From the NCBI GenBank assembly GCA_036387415.1, contig DASVTU010000033.1, positions 310,001 through 374,000 of the forward strand: a stretch of 64,000 nt of DNA, given 5' to 3'. Positions 31,192 through 40,902 of the stretch are shown piece after piece. The notes under the pieces were generated by a model. It was given only the letters and a program-made list of their open reading frames with translations, was not told the origin of the DNA and did no database searches. The DNA comes from DASVTU01 sp036387415 (GTDB taxonomy: Bacteria; Acidobacteriota; Blastocatellia; Pyrinomonadales; Pyrinomonadaceae). Position 1 is the first letter of the stretch; every line of letters begins with the position of its first letter. The position numbers and the translations under genes were made by a program.

Positions 31192-32835
31192 ATGTCTCGT
31201 CGCGTTTTCAGGATGCGCCCCCTCGCCCTGTCTTTACTATTTTTGTACGCGTTTACGACGATGCCCGTCGTGCTGGCGCAAAAAGATAAGAAGAAGAACA
31301 ACGACCAGAAGGATGTCTCGGAGCGGCAGCGCAACATCAAGAAAGAGGTCGAGCGGGTCTACGAAAAGTGGCTCACCAACGATGTCGATTTCATCATCAC
31401 CGACGGCGAGCGACGCGCCTTCAAGAAACTGGCGACCGACGAGGAACGCGAGCAGTTCATCGAGGATTTCTGGCGCAAACGCGACCCCGACCCCGACACC
31501 GAAGAGAACGAATACAAAGAAGAACATTACGAGCGCATCGCCTACGCCAACCAGCACTTCGCCTCCGGCATCCCCGGCTGGAAGACTGACCGTGGCCGCA
31601 TCTACATCATGTTCGGCAAGGCCGACGAGGTTGAGTCGCATCCGTCGGGCGGGCAGTACGACCGACCGATGTATCACGGCGGCGGTTCGACGACCACCTA
31701 CCCTTTTGAAATCTGGTTCTATCGTTACATTCCGGGCGTCGGTTCCGGCGTCGAGATTGAGTTCGTTGACCCGACGGGCACGGGCGAATATCGCATCGCA
31801 CGCTCGCCCAACGAGAAGGACGCGCTGATGAACGTCCCCGGCGCGGGTTTGACGCTCTCCGAGCAACTTGGCCTGTCGAGCAAGGCCGACCGCATCAGCG
31901 GCGGAGGCGGCGGCGCAAACTACATGCGCGAGCAGGACAATCCCTTTTCACGTCTCCAACTTATCGCCGACCTCAGCCGTCCGCCGCAAATCAAGTACAG
32001 CGAACTGTCGAGCATCGCGGGTACGCCCGTCGTGGAAGATAACCCGCTCGAATTCGACGTGCGCGTCGATTTCTATCGCGCCTCCGAAGAGAAGGTGATG
32101 ACGGCGATTACGATTCAGACGCTCAACAAAGACCTGACATTTCAGGATGTCGGCGGCGTGCAAACCGCGCGTCTCAACATCTTTGGTCGCATCACTTCGG
32201 TTGCCGGAAGGCGCGTCGGCGTCTTTGAAGACCCGGTTACGACTTCGGCCACCGTCGAAGAATTGAACGGCGTCAAGGAACGTCCTTCGGCTTATCAGAA
32301 AGCGTTGCCGCTCGCGCCCGGCACCTATAAGGTTGACGTGGTGGTGCGCGATGTCGCTTCCGGCGCAACCGGCATCCGTCACATCGGCTTCACCGTCCCG
32401 CGCTACGACGCCAAACAACTCTCGACTTCGACCATCGTACTCGCGGCGAAGTTGCAGGGTCTCGGCGACCAGCCTGCGGTCGGTCAGTTCGTTATCGGCC
32501 AGAACAAGGTCATCCCGAATCTTTCGGGCATCTATCGTCGCGGCGAACCCGTCGGCCTCTACCTGCAAGTTTATAACGCGGGGATTGACCAGACGACCTT
32601 GCGCCCGTCGGTCGATGTGGACTATGTGCTCAGCAAGAGCGGCAAGGAACTCGGCAAACTGACGGAAGACTGGCGCGGCATGAGCGACGCAGGTCAACGC
32701 CTGACGCTCGCCCGCCTTATCGCCACAGACCAACTCGCGCCCGGCGAATACGAACTCGCTATCCGCATCCGCGACCGCGTTTCCGGCCAGTCGCTCGCGC
32801 CCTCGGCCAAGTTCACCGTCGTCGCCACCAGATAG
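31192..32835 (+). CDS. Secreted GWxTD domain-containing protein
   Basis: A 547-residue exported protein. A signal peptide (LALSLLFLYAFTTMPVVLAQ, cleavage near residue 29) is followed by a charged stretch and the family signature PGWKTDRGRIYIMFGKADE at 128-146. The GWxTD domain (about 45-260) is common in Acidobacteria and some Bacteroidetes, and its function is not known. The C-terminal half (about 300-547) looks like beta-rich repeats, with a glycine-rich loop (SGGGGGANY) between. The ATG at 31192 has AGGAG ten bases upstream and directly precedes the signal peptide; upstream in-frame codons are not supported. A strong terminator follows. Confidence 0.88.
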   Translation: MSRRVFRMRPLALSLLFLYAFTTMPVVLAQKDKKKNNDQKDVSERQRNIKKEVERVYEKWLTNDVDFIITDGERRAFKKLATDEEREQFIEDFWRKRDPDPDTEENEYKEEHYERIAYANQHFASGIPGWKTDRGRIYIMFGKADEVESHPSGGQYDRPMYHGGGSTTTYPFEIWFYRYIPGVGSGVEIEFVDPTGTGEYRIARSPNEKDALMNVPGAGLTLSEQLGLSSKADRISGGGGGANYMREQDNPFSRLQLIADLSRPPQIKYSELSSIAGTPVVEDNPLEFDVRVDFYRASEEKVMTAITIQTLNKDLTFQDVGGVQTARLNIFGRITSVAGRRVGVFEDPVTTSATVEELNGVKERPSAYQKALPLAPGTYKVDVVVRDVASGATGIRHIGFTVPRYDAKQLSTSTIVLAAKLQGLGDQPAVGQFVIGQNKVIPNLSGIYRRGEPVGLYLQVYNAGIDQTTLRPSVDVDYVLSKSGKELGKLTEDWRGMSDAGQRLTLARLIATDQLAPGEYELAIRIRDRVSGQSLAPSAKFTVVATR

Positions 32836-32867
32836 ATAGACGCGGCTGACAAGTCGTTACAGACAAA

Positions 32868-32914
32868 TCAGGCGATGCGCTTTCTTCAAAGGAAACGCAT
32901 CGCCTGAATTTTTT
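32868..32914 (+). terminator. Rho-independent terminator after the GWxTD gene
   Basis: TCAGGCGATGCG (32868-32879) and CGCATCGCCTGA (32896-32907) pair perfectly, followed by six T (32909-32914). It is 33 bases after the stop codon. Confidence 0.9.
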
Positions 32915-32962
32915 GCCCCCACTCAAAACGGTTGTCGCTATGGTCGCCGCTGTCGCTACCGC

Positions 32963-33697
32963 TCAAAATAGTTTCGGTTGCGAATCTTCGGGCGCGGAAT
33001 CTTCTGTGGTTGGCTGGCGTTCGCCGCGACGCAGGGCGTTGACGAGCAGATGCGCGCGACGTGTGGGTTCAGGTTGGCGATAGCCGCCGTCGCATCGAAG
33101 CGTGAGGTCAACTGCGCCGTCGAGGTCGATGAGGTGTCCGGGCGAGACGTAGATGGGTTGCGTGCGCGTCTTGGTTCTGAGCGCCGCGCCCACCGTTTCA
33201 CCTTTATCCACCAGAGGCGTCCACGCGCCGCGCTCCGGCAGAGGCTCCTCATACTTTCCGACCAACACCGATTTCGCGCATCCGAACGTCGGACGTTTGA
33301 TGAGCAGCCCGACGTGACACGCGATGCCGACGCGACGCGGATGCGCGAGTCCCTGCCCGTCGAACATCACGGCGTCCGGTTCCGTCTTCAACTTCGACCA
33401 CACCTCCAACACCGCCGGAGACTCACGAAACGACAGCAACCCCGGCACGTACGGAAACGTCGTCTCGCCCACTATCCCGACCTCCTCCACCACTTCGAGC
33501 GACGGCAGACGCAACACGACGATGCCCGCATAAATCGTCGTCGAGAATTTATTGAAAGAGATGTCTGCGCCCGCCACCGTCTCAACCTTGCGCCCCGCGA
33601 GCGGCGCAATCCGCACGCGCTCGCGCAGACTCTTCTGAAGTTCGACCGCCTCGCGCGGTGTCTGAGGCCAATCGTGCAGTTTTTCGTAATGTGCCAT
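32963..33697 (-). CDS. nfi: Endonuclease V (deoxyinosine 3' endonuclease)
   Basis: A 244-residue repair nuclease that cuts near deoxyinosine, using Mg. The family motifs are intact: D45 in VAGADISFNK, FPYVPGLLSFRE at 81-92 with E92, and D113 in FDGQGLAHPRR (112-122); GCAKS follows. The tyrosine of the PYVPG wedge that opens the base pair is Y83. The last 25 residues are hydrophilic and probably disordered. The ATG at 33697 starts the homologous region without a good Shine-Dalgarno. It converges on the GWxTD gene across the terminator. Confidence 0.93.
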   Translation of the reverse strand: MAHYEKLHDWPQTPREAVELQKSLRERVRIAPLAGRKVETVAGADISFNKFSTTIYAGIVVLRLPSLEVVEEVGIVGETTFPYVPGLLSFRESPAVLEVWSKLKTEPDAVMFDGQGLAHPRRVGIACHVGLLIKRPTFGCAKSVLVGKYEEPLPERGAWTPLVDKGETVGAALRTKTRTQPIYVSPGHLIDLDGAVDLTLRCDGGYRQPEPTRRAHLLVNALRRGERQPTTEDSAPEDSQPKLF

Positions 33698-33704
33698 AAG
33701 AAAC

Positions 33705-33896
33705 GTAGAGGTCAGAGGCTAGAGGTTAGAGGTTAGAGGTCAGTTAAAAATAATGCTCCTGTTATCTTCCACCGGAACGCATCTTAACATCTTGAAAATC
33801 GCACAAACAAAGGCGAAAAAGTAGATTTCGCGCTAGTTTCTAATCTCTGCCGAACACTCTTTTTACTAATCTCTAGCCTCTGACCTCTGACCTCTC
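33705..33896. repeat. Inverted pair of GAGGTCAGAGGTTAGAGG-type repeats
   Basis: The left arm (33705-33742) reads GTAGAGGTCAGAGGCTAGAG then repeated GGTTAGAG units. The right arm (33866-33896) reads ACTAATCTCTAGCCTCTGAC then CTCTGACCTCTC. The spacer is about 120 bases. The same family is at 45491-45597. The nadB stop and the last residues are encoded in the right arm. Confidence 0.82.
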
Positions 33897-35555
33897 TTTG
33901 AATTCTACTGTTTCGCTCGACGTGATGCCCGCGTCTTTCTGGATGATGGAATGGACGCGCCAGCGCGCGTCGTCGCGTTCGGGAAAATCGAGACGGTAGT
34001 GTGCGCCGCGCGATTCTTCGCGCCAGAGCGCAGCGCGTGCGACGAGCGTGGCGACCGTCAGGAAATTGCGCGAGGGCGCACGCAGACGCGCCTGTGCAAT
34101 CTGTTCAAACTCTCTCAGCGCACGCCCCAGAGATTGTCGCGTCCGAAGAATCCCGACGCGCTCCCACATCAGACGCCGCACGCGCTTTCGCACCGCGAGT
34201 ACAATCTCGCCGCGCGCCGCGCCGTTGTCATCATCCATCTCCGCATCTTCGACACGTCGCCGCGCCGTCGTGTGGTCGCCGTCGTCATGTCGCGGCGCGG
34301 CATGCGTCGGCGTTGATGTGGGAGCGTATGTCGGCGTCGTTGGCTCGATATTGGTGTTCTTGTTATCAAAACCGCGTACGGCGGCGCGTCCCGCGCGTGC
34401 GCCGAAGACGAGACCTTCGAGCAGCGAATTCGATGCGAGACGATTCGCGCCGTGGACGCCCGTGCAGGCCACTTCGCCCGCCGCATAGAGTCCGTCGAGT
34501 GTAGTGCGTCCGTCGAGGTCTGTGCGGACGCCGCCCATGCAGTAATGCGCGGCGGGCGAGACGGGGACGGGCGTGCGCGTGAGGTCGAAGCCGTAGCGCA
34601 GGCACGTCTCGTAGATTTTCGGGAAGCGACGGCGGAGATAGCGTGGGTCGAGCGCGGTCATGTCGAGATAGACGGTGCGCGTGGCGGTGCGTTCCATCTC
34701 GGCGACGATGGAACGGCTAACGATGTCGCGCGGCGCGAGTTCTGCGCGTTCGTGATAGCGCGTCATGAAACGCCTGCCCGCCGCGTTGCGTAGCACGCCG
34801 CCTTCGCCGCGCATCGCTTCCGACAGGAGAAAACGCGGCGCGTCCGCGATGTTCAGAGCGGTCGGATGAAACTGCACAAACTCCATATCGGCGACTTCCG
34901 CGCCCGCCTCGTACGCCATCGCGATGCCGTCGCCCGTCGCCACCGCCGGATTTGTCGTGTGCTGAAAAAGTTGACCCGCGCCACCCGAAGCCAAGACGAC
35001 GGCGCGTGCGCGCAACTCGCGCGGCGCACGCACAAGCGGGTCGAGATAACGCACGCCGCAGCAACGTCCGTCTTCTACCACCAACGCTTCGGTCGCCGCG
35101 TGCGCCAGAAACGAGAGATTCTTCTCCACGGTCGCACGCGCAATGAGTGCGCGCACAATTTCGTGTCCCGTCGCGTCGCCCTGCGCGTGGAGGATGCGTC
35201 GGCGCGAGTGCGCCGCCTCCTGCGTAAAGACGAGTCGGCCACCCACGCGGTCAAACTCCGTTCCCCATTCAATCAACTCGCGTATGTACTGCCGCCCCTC
35301 CCCGACGAGCACGCCCACCGCCGCTTCGTCGCACAGACCCGCGCCCGCGCCGATGGTGTCTTCGATGTGCAGCCCGACTTCATCCGTCTCCGAGAGCGCG
35401 ACGGCGACGCCGCCCTGCGCGTATTCCGTATTCGATTCGCTCGTCCGTTCCTTCGTCAACACCGCCACACGCGCGCCCGCGCCCGCGATTTCCACCGCCG
35501 CACGCAAACCCGCAATCCCGCTCCCGATAACGATGAAATCAATTTCCCGCAGCAT
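33873..35555 (-). CDS. nadB: L-aspartate oxidase
   Basis: A 560-residue flavoenzyme that oxidises aspartate to iminoaspartate, the first step of bacterial NAD synthesis. The FAD-binding start is IVIGSGIAGLRAAVEIAG, followed by SNTEYAQGGVAVAL. The active-site regions are QFHPTALNIADAPRFLLSEA and PVPVSPAAHYCMGGV, with GVHGANRLASNSLLEGLVFG near the end of the flavin domain. Between this domain and the C-terminal helices lies an unusual 50-residue low-complexity linker rich in T, P, D and R. The last residues (ERSEVRG) come from an intergenic repeat. The ATG at 35555 has GGGGAG 13 bases upstream. nadA and nadC are not nearby. Confidence 0.94.
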   Translation of the reverse strand: MLREIDFIVIGSGIAGLRAAVEIAGAGARVAVLTKERTSESNTEYAQGGVAVALSETDEVGLHIEDTIGAGAGLCDEAAVGVLVGEGRQYIRELIEWGTEFDRVGGRLVFTQEAAHSRRRILHAQGDATGHEIVRALIARATVEKNLSFLAHAATEALVVEDGRCCGVRYLDPLVRAPRELRARAVVLASGGAGQLFQHTTNPAVATGDGIAMAYEAGAEVADMEFVQFHPTALNIADAPRFLLSEAMRGEGGVLRNAAGRRFMTRYHERAELAPRDIVSRSIVAEMERTATRTVYLDMTALDPRYLRRRFPKIYETCLRYGFDLTRTPVPVSPAAHYCMGGVRTDLDGRTTLDGLYAAGEVACTGVHGANRLASNSLLEGLVFGARAGRAAVRGFDNKNTNIEPTTPTYAPTSTPTHAAPRHDDGDHTTARRRVEDAEMDDDNGAARGEIVLAVRKRVRRLMWERVGILRTRQSLGRALREFEQIAQARLRAPSRNFLTVATLVARAALWREESRGAHYRLDFPERDDARWRVHSIIQKDAGITSSETVEFKERSEVRG

Positions 35556-35914
35556 TAAATTTATGGAACTCCCCTTGACCAATTCCGAAACAGACTAAAG
35601 GGATGGACGCGCTCCGACAGGCTTCTCATACATACCCTTCATATTCCGCCTGTCGAGCCGTCCGTCCACATTTTTATATATATCAATTCTTGTGTCGAAA
35701 ATTTTAACAAGACGGTATGGTGCGGGCAATGTCGCATGGTTGCGTGCGCTTCCGTGCGCGCGTTAGAATGGCGCAACAGAGTTCCCTTTGCACCCCAAAA
35801 ATTTATTGATTAAAACTCGAAGAAGGATTCCGCAGTTGCGCCGCGCGTGCGCGCCGCGAATCCTTCGAGAAGGCATTTCGTCTGCAATACCCACAAGAGA
35901 AGGAGATTCCGACA
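35556..35914. other. Divergent intergenic region of nadB and the M16 peptidase
   Basis: An AT-rich centre (about 35670-35710, with TTTTTATATATATC) probably holds the leftward nadB promoter. Rightward, TTGCGT (35740-35745), an 18-base spacer and TAGAAT (35764-35769) form a candidate promoter for the peptidase. In the resulting leader GAAGGATTC (35822-35830) pairs exactly with GAATCCTTC (35858-35866). Confidence 0.45.
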
Positions 35915-38900
35915 ATGATTTGGAAACGTCTGGCAGTGTTGGCGCTCGCCGTCATCTTCTGTGCGTCCGGCACAACTTTAGCGCAGAGAAGGCGCGCGTC
36001 GTCTCGACCGACGGCGCGCACCAGCGAAGCCGCGCCCGCGACCAATGCGCGCGGAGGCGTTCTTCCGCCGCTTCAACTCACCGAGTTTAAGCTTCCCAAC
36101 GGTCTCAACGTTATCCTTCACCGCGACACTTCGACGCCCGTCGTGGCCGTCAATGTCTGGTATCACGTCGGGTCGAAAAATGAAGTGCCGGGACGCACGG
36201 GCTTCGCGCATCTCTTCGAGCACATGATGTTTCAGGGGTCGAAGAATTTCAACGACGACTACTTCTTCCCGCTTCAGGAAGCCGGCGGCAACATCAATGG
36301 CTCGACCAACACCGACCGCACCAACTACTTTGAAGTTATCCCGTCGAACTTTCTCGAAACCGCGCTCTTTCTCGAAGCCGACCGCATGGGCGGACTGCTC
36401 GATGCGATGACTGAGGAGAAACTCGCCAACCAACGCGACGTAGTTAAGAACGAGAAGCGGCAACGTTACGACAACCAGCCTTACGGACTCGTACAGGCGA
36501 AGATTGCCGAGACGATGTATCCGGCCAACCATCCCTATCACTGGACGACCATCGGCTCGCTCGACGACCTCACCGCCGCTTCGATGGAAGACGTGAAGGA
36601 CTTCTTCCGTCGCTTCTATGTGCCGAACAACGCCAGTCTCGTCATAGCGGGCGACTTCGACCCGGCGCACGCGCGTCGGCTCGTCGAAAAACACTTCGGC
36701 TCCATCCCGCGCGGCACGGACGTGCCCGTCGTCAAAGCGACGCAGCCCGTGCTCGACCGCGAGATTCGCATGACCGAAGAAGACCGCGTATCGCTGCCGC
36801 GCACCTATATGGCATGGCACACGGTTCCGGCCTTCTCCATGGAAGATTTCGCGATTGACATGCTTTCCAGCATTCTGGCGAGCGGCAAAGGCTCACGTCT
36901 CTACAAAACCCTCGTCTACGACAAGCAGATTGCACAGGACGTGACGGCCTTCCATCCCTCGCGCGAACTTGCCGGACAGTTTCAAATCGTCGCCACGGCC
37001 AAGCCCAACACGAAGCTCGCCGAGATTGAGTCGGTCATCAATCAGGAGATTGCGCGTCTCAAATCCCAACCGCCGACGCGCGAAGAGATGGAACGCGCCT
37101 ATAACGAGTTTGAAGCCTCTTTCATCTACGGCCTGCAAACTGTGCTTAGCAAAGCCGACCAACTCAATCAGTACAAGACGTTTCTCAACAAGCCTGCTTA
37201 CTTTGAACAGCATCTCGCCAACTATCGGCGCGTCACGGCTGCCGACGTGCAACGTGTGGCGACGAAGTATCTGACGGACAAACGGCTCGTCTTGAACGTC
37301 GTGCCGCGTCCGCCGCAAACCGCCAAGACGGGCGAACCCGTCGCCGCCGGCCCAAAGACCGCTACGCCCGCAACGACCGCCACCGCGCAGCAGCCTGCCG
37401 GAACCGCGCCCACGACGCCCGCCGCAGCAACAGGCGAACGTCCCGCAGGCGCACAGCCGCAGACCAAGACCGAAGCCGCCTCGACCCGCCCCGCCGGAGC
37501 GACGCCGCCCACTTCGACCGCGCCCGTGAAAGCAGAGACGAAGCAGAAGGCTCGCCCCGACACCTCGAAGATTCCTGCGCCGTCGGCTGACCCGCAGTTG
37601 ACGCTGCCGAAAGTGCAGCGTAGTCGTCTCTCCAACGGCCTCGACGTGCTCATCGTCGAACATCACGAACTGCCTGTGGTCAACATGAATCTCGTCGTCA
37701 AGACGGGCGGCGCTGCCGACCCCGCAGAACGCGCCGGACTCGCCAGCATGACCGCCAGTCTTCTCGACGAAGGGACACGGACGCGTTCCGCGCTCGACAT
37801 CTCGAACCAACTCGCCGCCATCGGCGCGACGCTCACCACTAACGCCAACTGGGATTCGAGCAGCGCCAACATGCTGAGCGTCACGCGCCATCTCGACCGC
37901 GCGCTCGACATCTTCACCGATGTCGTCAGCAACCCTTCGTTTCCCGAAGACGAACTCAAACGACTGCGCGACCAGCGACTCGGCACGTTTCGCCAACGGC
38001 GCGACAACGCCAACGCCATCGCCTCGGTCGTCTACCCGACGCTGGTCTACGGTCGCAACCATCCATACGGCCACTCGCTCATCGGCGACGAAACTTCGGT
38101 CGCCGCCGTCGCGGGCGCAGACGTGCGACGTTTCTACGAGACTTACTACCGACCGAATAACGCCGCGCTCATCGTCGTCGGCGACGTGACGCCCGCCACC
38201 ATCATGCCCAAACTCGAACGCGCCTTCGCCAAGTGGGAGCGAGCGCACGTTCCGGCGGTGGATGTCACAGCCGCGCCCGTCGAACGCGACAAGACGACGA
38301 TTTACGTCGTTGACCGTCCCGGCGCGGCGCAGTCTGTGTTGACCATCGGACACGTCGGCGTGCCGCGTTCGACGCCCGACTATTTCCCTCTCGTCGTCTT
38401 GAACAATCTGCTCGGCGGAGGCTTCATCTCGCGCGTCAATCTGAATCTGCGCGAAGAAAAGGGCTACACCTACGGCGCGCGGACGCAGTTTGATTACCGT
38501 CGCGGCGCGGGGCCGTTCTCCGCGTCGGCGGACGTGCAAACGGCTGTGACGAAAGAATCGGTCGCGGAATTCATCAAGGAGTTGCGCGGCGTGCGCGGCG
38601 AGATGCCCATCACGCCGACCGAACTCGAATATGCCAAGCAAGGCATCATTCGTAGCTATCCGGGCGGCTTCGAGACGCCCGCGCAGATTGCCGCGCGCCT
38701 CGAAGCACTCGCCGTCTACGACCTGCCCGACGATTACTTCAACAACTACATCGCACGCGTGCGCGCCGTCACGACCGAGGACGTGACGCGTGTCGCCAAC
38801 CGTTACATCGACCCTTCGCGGATGGCGATTCTCGTCGTCGGCGACCGACGCACGATTGAAACCGGCCTCCGGTCGCTCGAAGAGATTGGCGGCACCGTCA

Positions 38901-38977
38901 GCTTCGTCGATTCGGAAGGACGCGCCGTGACCGCCAGCACAGGCGGCGGCACACAGGGCGGCAACCCGCGCCAGTAG
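35915..38977 (+). CDS. Secreted double-domain M16 family metallopeptidase
   Basis: A 1020-residue zinc peptidase of the pitrilysin/insulinase family. A signal peptide (RLAVLALAVIFCASGTTLAQ) leads to the first M16 repeat with the inverted zinc motif HLFEH at 99-103 and the distal ligand E180 in RDVVKNEKRQRY. The second repeat (about 565-1000) starts LPKVQRSRLSNGLDVLIVEH and lacks HxxEH (GLASMTASLLDEGT), so it is the structural, inactive half. A 95-residue A/P/T-rich linker joins the repeats. AAGGAG lies nine bases before the ATG. The protein is likely periplasmic or secreted and degrades peptides. A strong terminator follows. Confidence 0.93.
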   Translation: MIWKRLAVLALAVIFCASGTTLAQRRRASSRPTARTSEAAPATNARGGVLPPLQLTEFKLPNGLNVILHRDTSTPVVAVNVWYHVGSKNEVPGRTGFAHLFEHMMFQGSKNFNDDYFFPLQEAGGNINGSTNTDRTNYFEVIPSNFLETALFLEADRMGGLLDAMTEEKLANQRDVVKNEKRQRYDNQPYGLVQAKIAETMYPANHPYHWTTIGSLDDLTAASMEDVKDFFRRFYVPNNASLVIAGDFDPAHARRLVEKHFGSIPRGTDVPVVKATQPVLDREIRMTEEDRVSLPRTYMAWHTVPAFSMEDFAIDMLSSILASGKGSRLYKTLVYDKQIAQDVTAFHPSRELAGQFQIVATAKPNTKLAEIESVINQEIARLKSQPPTREEMERAYNEFEASFIYGLQTVLSKADQLNQYKTFLNKPAYFEQHLANYRRVTAADVQRVATKYLTDKRLVLNVVPRPPQTAKTGEPVAAGPKTATPATTATAQQPAGTAPTTPAAATGERPAGAQPQTKTEAASTRPAGATPPTSTAPVKAETKQKARPDTSKIPAPSADPQLTLPKVQRSRLSNGLDVLIVEHHELPVVNMNLVVKTGGAADPAERAGLASMTASLLDEGTRTRSALDISNQLAAIGATLTTNANWDSSSANMLSVTRHLDRALDIFTDVVSNPSFPEDELKRLRDQRLGTFRQRRDNANAIASVVYPTLVYGRNHPYGHSLIGDETSVAAVAGADVRRFYETYYRPNNAALIVVGDVTPATIMPKLERAFAKWERAHVPAVDVTAAPVERDKTTIYVVDRPGAAQSVLTIGHVGVPRSTPDYFPLVVLNNLLGGGFISRVNLNLREEKGYTYGARTQFDYRRGAGPFSASADVQTAVTKESVAEFIKELRGVRGEMPITPTELEYAKQGIIRSYPGGFETPAQIAARLEALAVYDLPDDYFNNYIARVRAVTTEDVTRVANRYIDPSRMAILVVGDRRTIETGLRSLEEIGGTVSFVDSEGRAVTASTGGGTQGGNPRQ

Positions 38978-39039
38978 TCAAACGCTAGACGCCTGCGCGC
39001 ACGTCTTCGGCAAGAACGCGTCACCGCACACGTCAGCAC

Positions 39040-39092
39040 AAACGGAAAACGGATGCATGAAGGTTAAACTCCATGCATCCGTTTTCCGTTTT
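39040..39092 (+). terminator. Bidirectional rho-independent terminator
   Basis: A perfect 20-base stem: arms 39040-39059 and 39072-39091, containing CGGAAAACGGATGCATG and CATGCATCCGTTTTCCG, with a 12-base loop and TTTT at 39089-39092. A-rich bases on the other side suit the convergent DinB transcript as well. Confidence 0.92.
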
Positions 39093-39106
39093 GACGTGCG
39101 GCGCGT

Positions 39107-39730
39107 CTACGTTGTCGGAAAATTCGGGTCGTTCCTGACCTCTCTCGCTTGCCAGAGATGACGCCGTTCATGTGCGATGGTGATGGCGATGGAGTGTCCG
39201 AGGTCGAAGCGTATGAATTTGATGAAGGGCGAAGTGATTTTGATTCGACCGAGGTCAAGCCCGTTGGCTTCACGTAAACGACGCAGTAGTTGTTCCTGAA
39301 GCGACATGAAGGCGGGCGCGACCACGGCGATTAAGTGCTCCGCGACGGGAACTATAATCTTGGGAGCTTTGATTTTGATAGTCTTGACGGGCGGCTCCGA
39401 TTTCCTCAAGAAGAATTTGCCGAACCAACCATGACGATAAGGCCCGGCGCTCATCAACTTCCCCGTCCGTCCCTGCTCGATGCCACGGTCGATAACACGC
39501 AGATAGACCTGTCCAGTCAGATTCAGATGCGCGAGACATTCGCCGATTGACCAACGCCCCGGCGCGCTTCGCCAATTAAACTGCACGTCCGTCAACCCCT
39601 TGAGCAAATCCGCAACATCCGCTTTGACGGCCTCCACCTGTCGCCTGTAATCATCCAACTCCGCGACGAGCGGCGGCGACGCGTCGGTTGCGGCAGCAGC
39701 AGTATGAGCGTCGGTTGTCGTCTGTTGCAT
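39107..39730 (-). CDS. DinB family protein
   Basis: A 207-residue four-helix-bundle protein of the DinB/YfiT group, often metal-dependent thiol-linked enzymes. LTDVQFNWRSAPGRWSIGEC then LAHLNLTGQ gives the first metal histidine. HSIAITIAHERRHLWQAREV near the end gives the other two. The first 20 residues are T/A-rich. GGAG lies seven bases before the ATG. It is the last gene of a packed SET-RsgA-DUF3616-DinB operon, two bases after DUF3616. The substrate is unknown. Confidence 0.85.
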   Translation of the reverse strand: MQQTTTDAHTAAAATDASPPLVAELDDYRRQVEAVKADVADLLKGLTDVQFNWRSAPGRWSIGECLAHLNLTGQVYLRVIDRGIEQGRTGKLMSAGPYRHGWFGKFFLRKSEPPVKTIKIKAPKIIVPVAEHLIAVVAPAFMSLQEQLLRRLREANGLDLGRIKITSPFIKFIRFDLGHSIAITIAHERRHLWQAREVRNDPNFPTT

Positions 39731-39732
39731 GG

Positions 39733-40902
39733 TTAATCTCCATTCTGGTTTTCGTCGTGCAACATCTCCGCCGTCAACTCGAAAATGTCTGCCTCCACCG
39801 CGCCCGCGCCACGCCGACGACGTTTGGCGGGCGCATCGTAGACAATCAACAACGCCGCCGGATTGTTGTCGGAAGGAAAGAGTGTCAGACCCTCTGCGTG
39901 GTCTCTGCCAGCATTCTCCTCATCCTCCAAAATAGGGAACGGCAAATCGAACAACTTCAACAGTTGTTTGTCGCTGACGAGACTATTGCTGTTCGCGTCC
40001 AACGCATTAGGCCAAAGGAAGACGGAAGTGATTCCGTCGAGTTCCATCGTCGGCCCGGCCATGACGATGAGGTCTTGCCCGTGCAGGCATAGTTCGCGGA
40101 TGCCGAGTCCGCCCAGTTGAAGGAAATGCTTCCGGTAGGGTTGCCCCGACGCGAGTTTCTTCAATTCCAGACGTGAAGCATCCGCGTCGTCCTGTTCGAC
40201 TCTGATTTCGAGCACGACCGCCCAACCGCGCAGCACAGGCCCGCGCAAACCGAGGAAGACGCGATTTCCCGCGACCGCCAGACCTTCGATGTCGAACCCG
40301 TTATCCTTGCCCGGCACGGGGAGAAACATTCCCAGATGTTCGTCGTCGCGCAAGGCATCTGTGAGCGTGTTGCCGTCTTTGCGTCCGGGCAACTGCGCGG
40401 CGGTGAGAGAAGCACGCGCGCCGCCGAAGTCCTGTTTGAATTTGGAGAGTTCGTAGTCGCCCCCGTCTTGGCCTCGCGCGAGCGGGATGCGCGCGAGCGT
40501 GTAGCGATTGCCTTCGGTTTCGATGCGCGGAGTTGAAAGTCTCTCAATCTGTTTCTCGACATCGGGCGAATCGGTCTTCGGCTTCTTGCGCTTGCGACTA
40601 TGCGAGCCGACGAGCCATAGATAGCCGCCGTCCGCCGCCAAACCTTCAATGTCAATCTCCTCGTCGTCCTTGCCGGGTAGTTTGATGAAATCGGCGAGCG
40701 CATAAGTGGCATGATGGCGAAACGTCTGCCCGCCGTCGTCTGTGGTGAGACGTTCGATGGTCGTCGTTTCGTCGGAAGCGACAAAGAGATTGCGTCCGGC
40801 ATGGACGGCGACGGAGAGACTGTCGCGCAGTTCTTTGTCGTCTCCGAGACGGTTACGCTCTGCATCAAACTCAAGACGCACGGTTGATGTCGGTGTCTCC
40901 AT
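39733..40902 (-). CDS. DUF3616 domain-containing protein
   Basis: A 389-residue protein matching the DUF3616 family, which has a beta-propeller-like repeat pattern: SVAVHAGRNLFVASDETTTI, EEIDIEGLAADGGYLWLVGS, NGFDIEGLAVAGNRVFLGLR and GRDHAEGLTLF are successive D/GIEGLA blades. No signal peptide is seen, so it is probably cytoplasmic. AGAGGA lies five bases before the ATG, which directly follows the TAA of rsgA. Function is unknown. Confidence 0.82.
   Translation of the reverse strand: METPTSTVRLEFDAERNRLGDDKELRDSLSVAVHAGRNLFVASDETTTIERLTTDDGGQTFRHHATYALADFIKLPGKDDEEIDIEGLAADGGYLWLVGSHSRKRKKPKTDSPDVEKQIERLSTPRIETEGNRYTLARIPLARGQDGGDYELSKFKQDFGGARASLTAAQLPGRKDGNTLTDALRDDEHLGMFLPVPGKDNGFDIEGLAVAGNRVFLGLRGPVLRGWAVVLEIRVEQDDADASRLELKKLASGQPYRKHFLQLGGLGIRELCLHGQDLIVMAGPTMELDGITSVFLWPNALDANSNSLVSDKQLLKLFDLPFPILEDEENAGRDHAEGLTLFPSDNNPAALLIVYDAPAKRRRRGAGAVEADIFELTAEMLHDENQNGD

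Noticed and set aside
36893..38641. Long open frame (582 residues) antisense to the M16 peptidase
   Set aside because: It is arginine- and valine-rich with no recognisable motif and lies opposite a protein with clear M16 signatures. GC-rich codon bias opens such frames on the other strand.
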